DNA of 64,000 bases, from the NCBI GenBank assembly GCA_949358305.1, contig OX442320.1:6030259-6094258 (forward strand), read 5' to 3'. A program made the translations under genes and the position numbers. The notes under the pieces were generated by a model that searched no databases, was not told the origin of the DNA, and saw only the letters and a program-made list of their open reading frames with translations. The stretch's first letter is position 1. The number at the start of each line of letters is the position of its first letter. Origin of the DNA: Strigamia acuminata. Taxonomy: Eukaryota; Arthropoda; Chilopoda; Geophilomorpha; Linotaeniidae. Of this stretch, positions 63,777 to 64,000 are shown in pieces.

Positions 63777-64000
63777 GTAAGCGAAATAAAACACGATCGA
63801 CGAGTGTGGAATATGCAAAACGACCCGATCGCTCAATAACATTCATTTTCTCGTCTCGTCAATGTTGTTTTTTCTCTTTTTTCGTTTTAAATACGAAAAT
63901 CACGTTTCTATCTGTCGGATTCACACGATTCGGACACAAACCGATGTCGGAATGATTTTTTTTTTTTTAAAAAAATAAATAAATGGAGCAAAAGATTTAA

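Overview
This window is eukaryotic nuclear DNA, almost certainly from an insect or another arthropod. Coding exons are GC-richer than the very AT-rich introns, most introns are only 45-80 nt with GT...AG borders, and the genes are recognisable animal genes (rdgB, Myo61F/MYO1C, NipSnap, SPT6, tektin-1). I cannot name the species. All gene models were assembled by hand from splice sites and reading-frame continuity; every CDS closes in frame over all of its exons, except the two genes cut by the window edges.

Layout, left to right: FBXO21-like (+, 5' end missing, to 2569); tektin-1 (-, 2674-5163); ODAD1/CCDC63-type outer-dynein-arm docking protein (+, 5610-9244); CCDC42/CFAP73-type coiled coil (-, 9378-11170); rdgB/PITPNM phosphatidylinositol transfer protein (+, 13586-23722); GPATCH3 (-, 24847-26378); class I myosin Myo61F/MYO1C (+, 29039-35697); NipSnap (-, 36030-37348); an Ig+FN3 single-pass membrane protein (+, 37684-39056); three complete tandem copies of the transcription elongation factor gene SPT6 (+, 40698-46937, 48668-55011, 56834-63199); and the first exon(s) of an unidentified gene (+, from about 63622). 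The first nine genes alternate strand without exception. Tektin-1, ODAD1 and CCDC42/CFAP73 are all axoneme (in insects mostly sperm-flagellum) genes, and the promoters of all three carry RFX X-box-like palindromes.

The SPT6 triplication is the most striking gene-level feature. The repeat unit is about 8.0-8.2 kb, starts at 39251 just behind the Ig/FN3 gene and ends near 63522. All three copies are open over 17-18 exons (predicted 1683, 1715 and 1729 aa). The middle copy is a mosaic: promoter to about exon 8 matches copy 3, about 51.45-54.5 kb matches copy 1. Copy 3 keeps the residues shared with other animals in the YqgF-to-SH2 half, while copies 1 and 2 share a cluster of replacements. Copies 2 and 3 have a 55-nt intron that copy 1 lacks.

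The most striking non-gene feature is about 20 short tandem arrays, nearly all intronic. Their unit lengths fall almost entirely on 10, 20-21, 30-31, 41 and 52 bp, i.e. whole multiples of about 10.3-10.4 bp, one turn of the DNA helix, and length variants inside arrays change by about one turn. One 31-bp array lies inside a non-autonomous hAT-type element with a perfect 8-bp target-site duplication (15592-16197). No tRNA, rRNA or CRISPR was seen.
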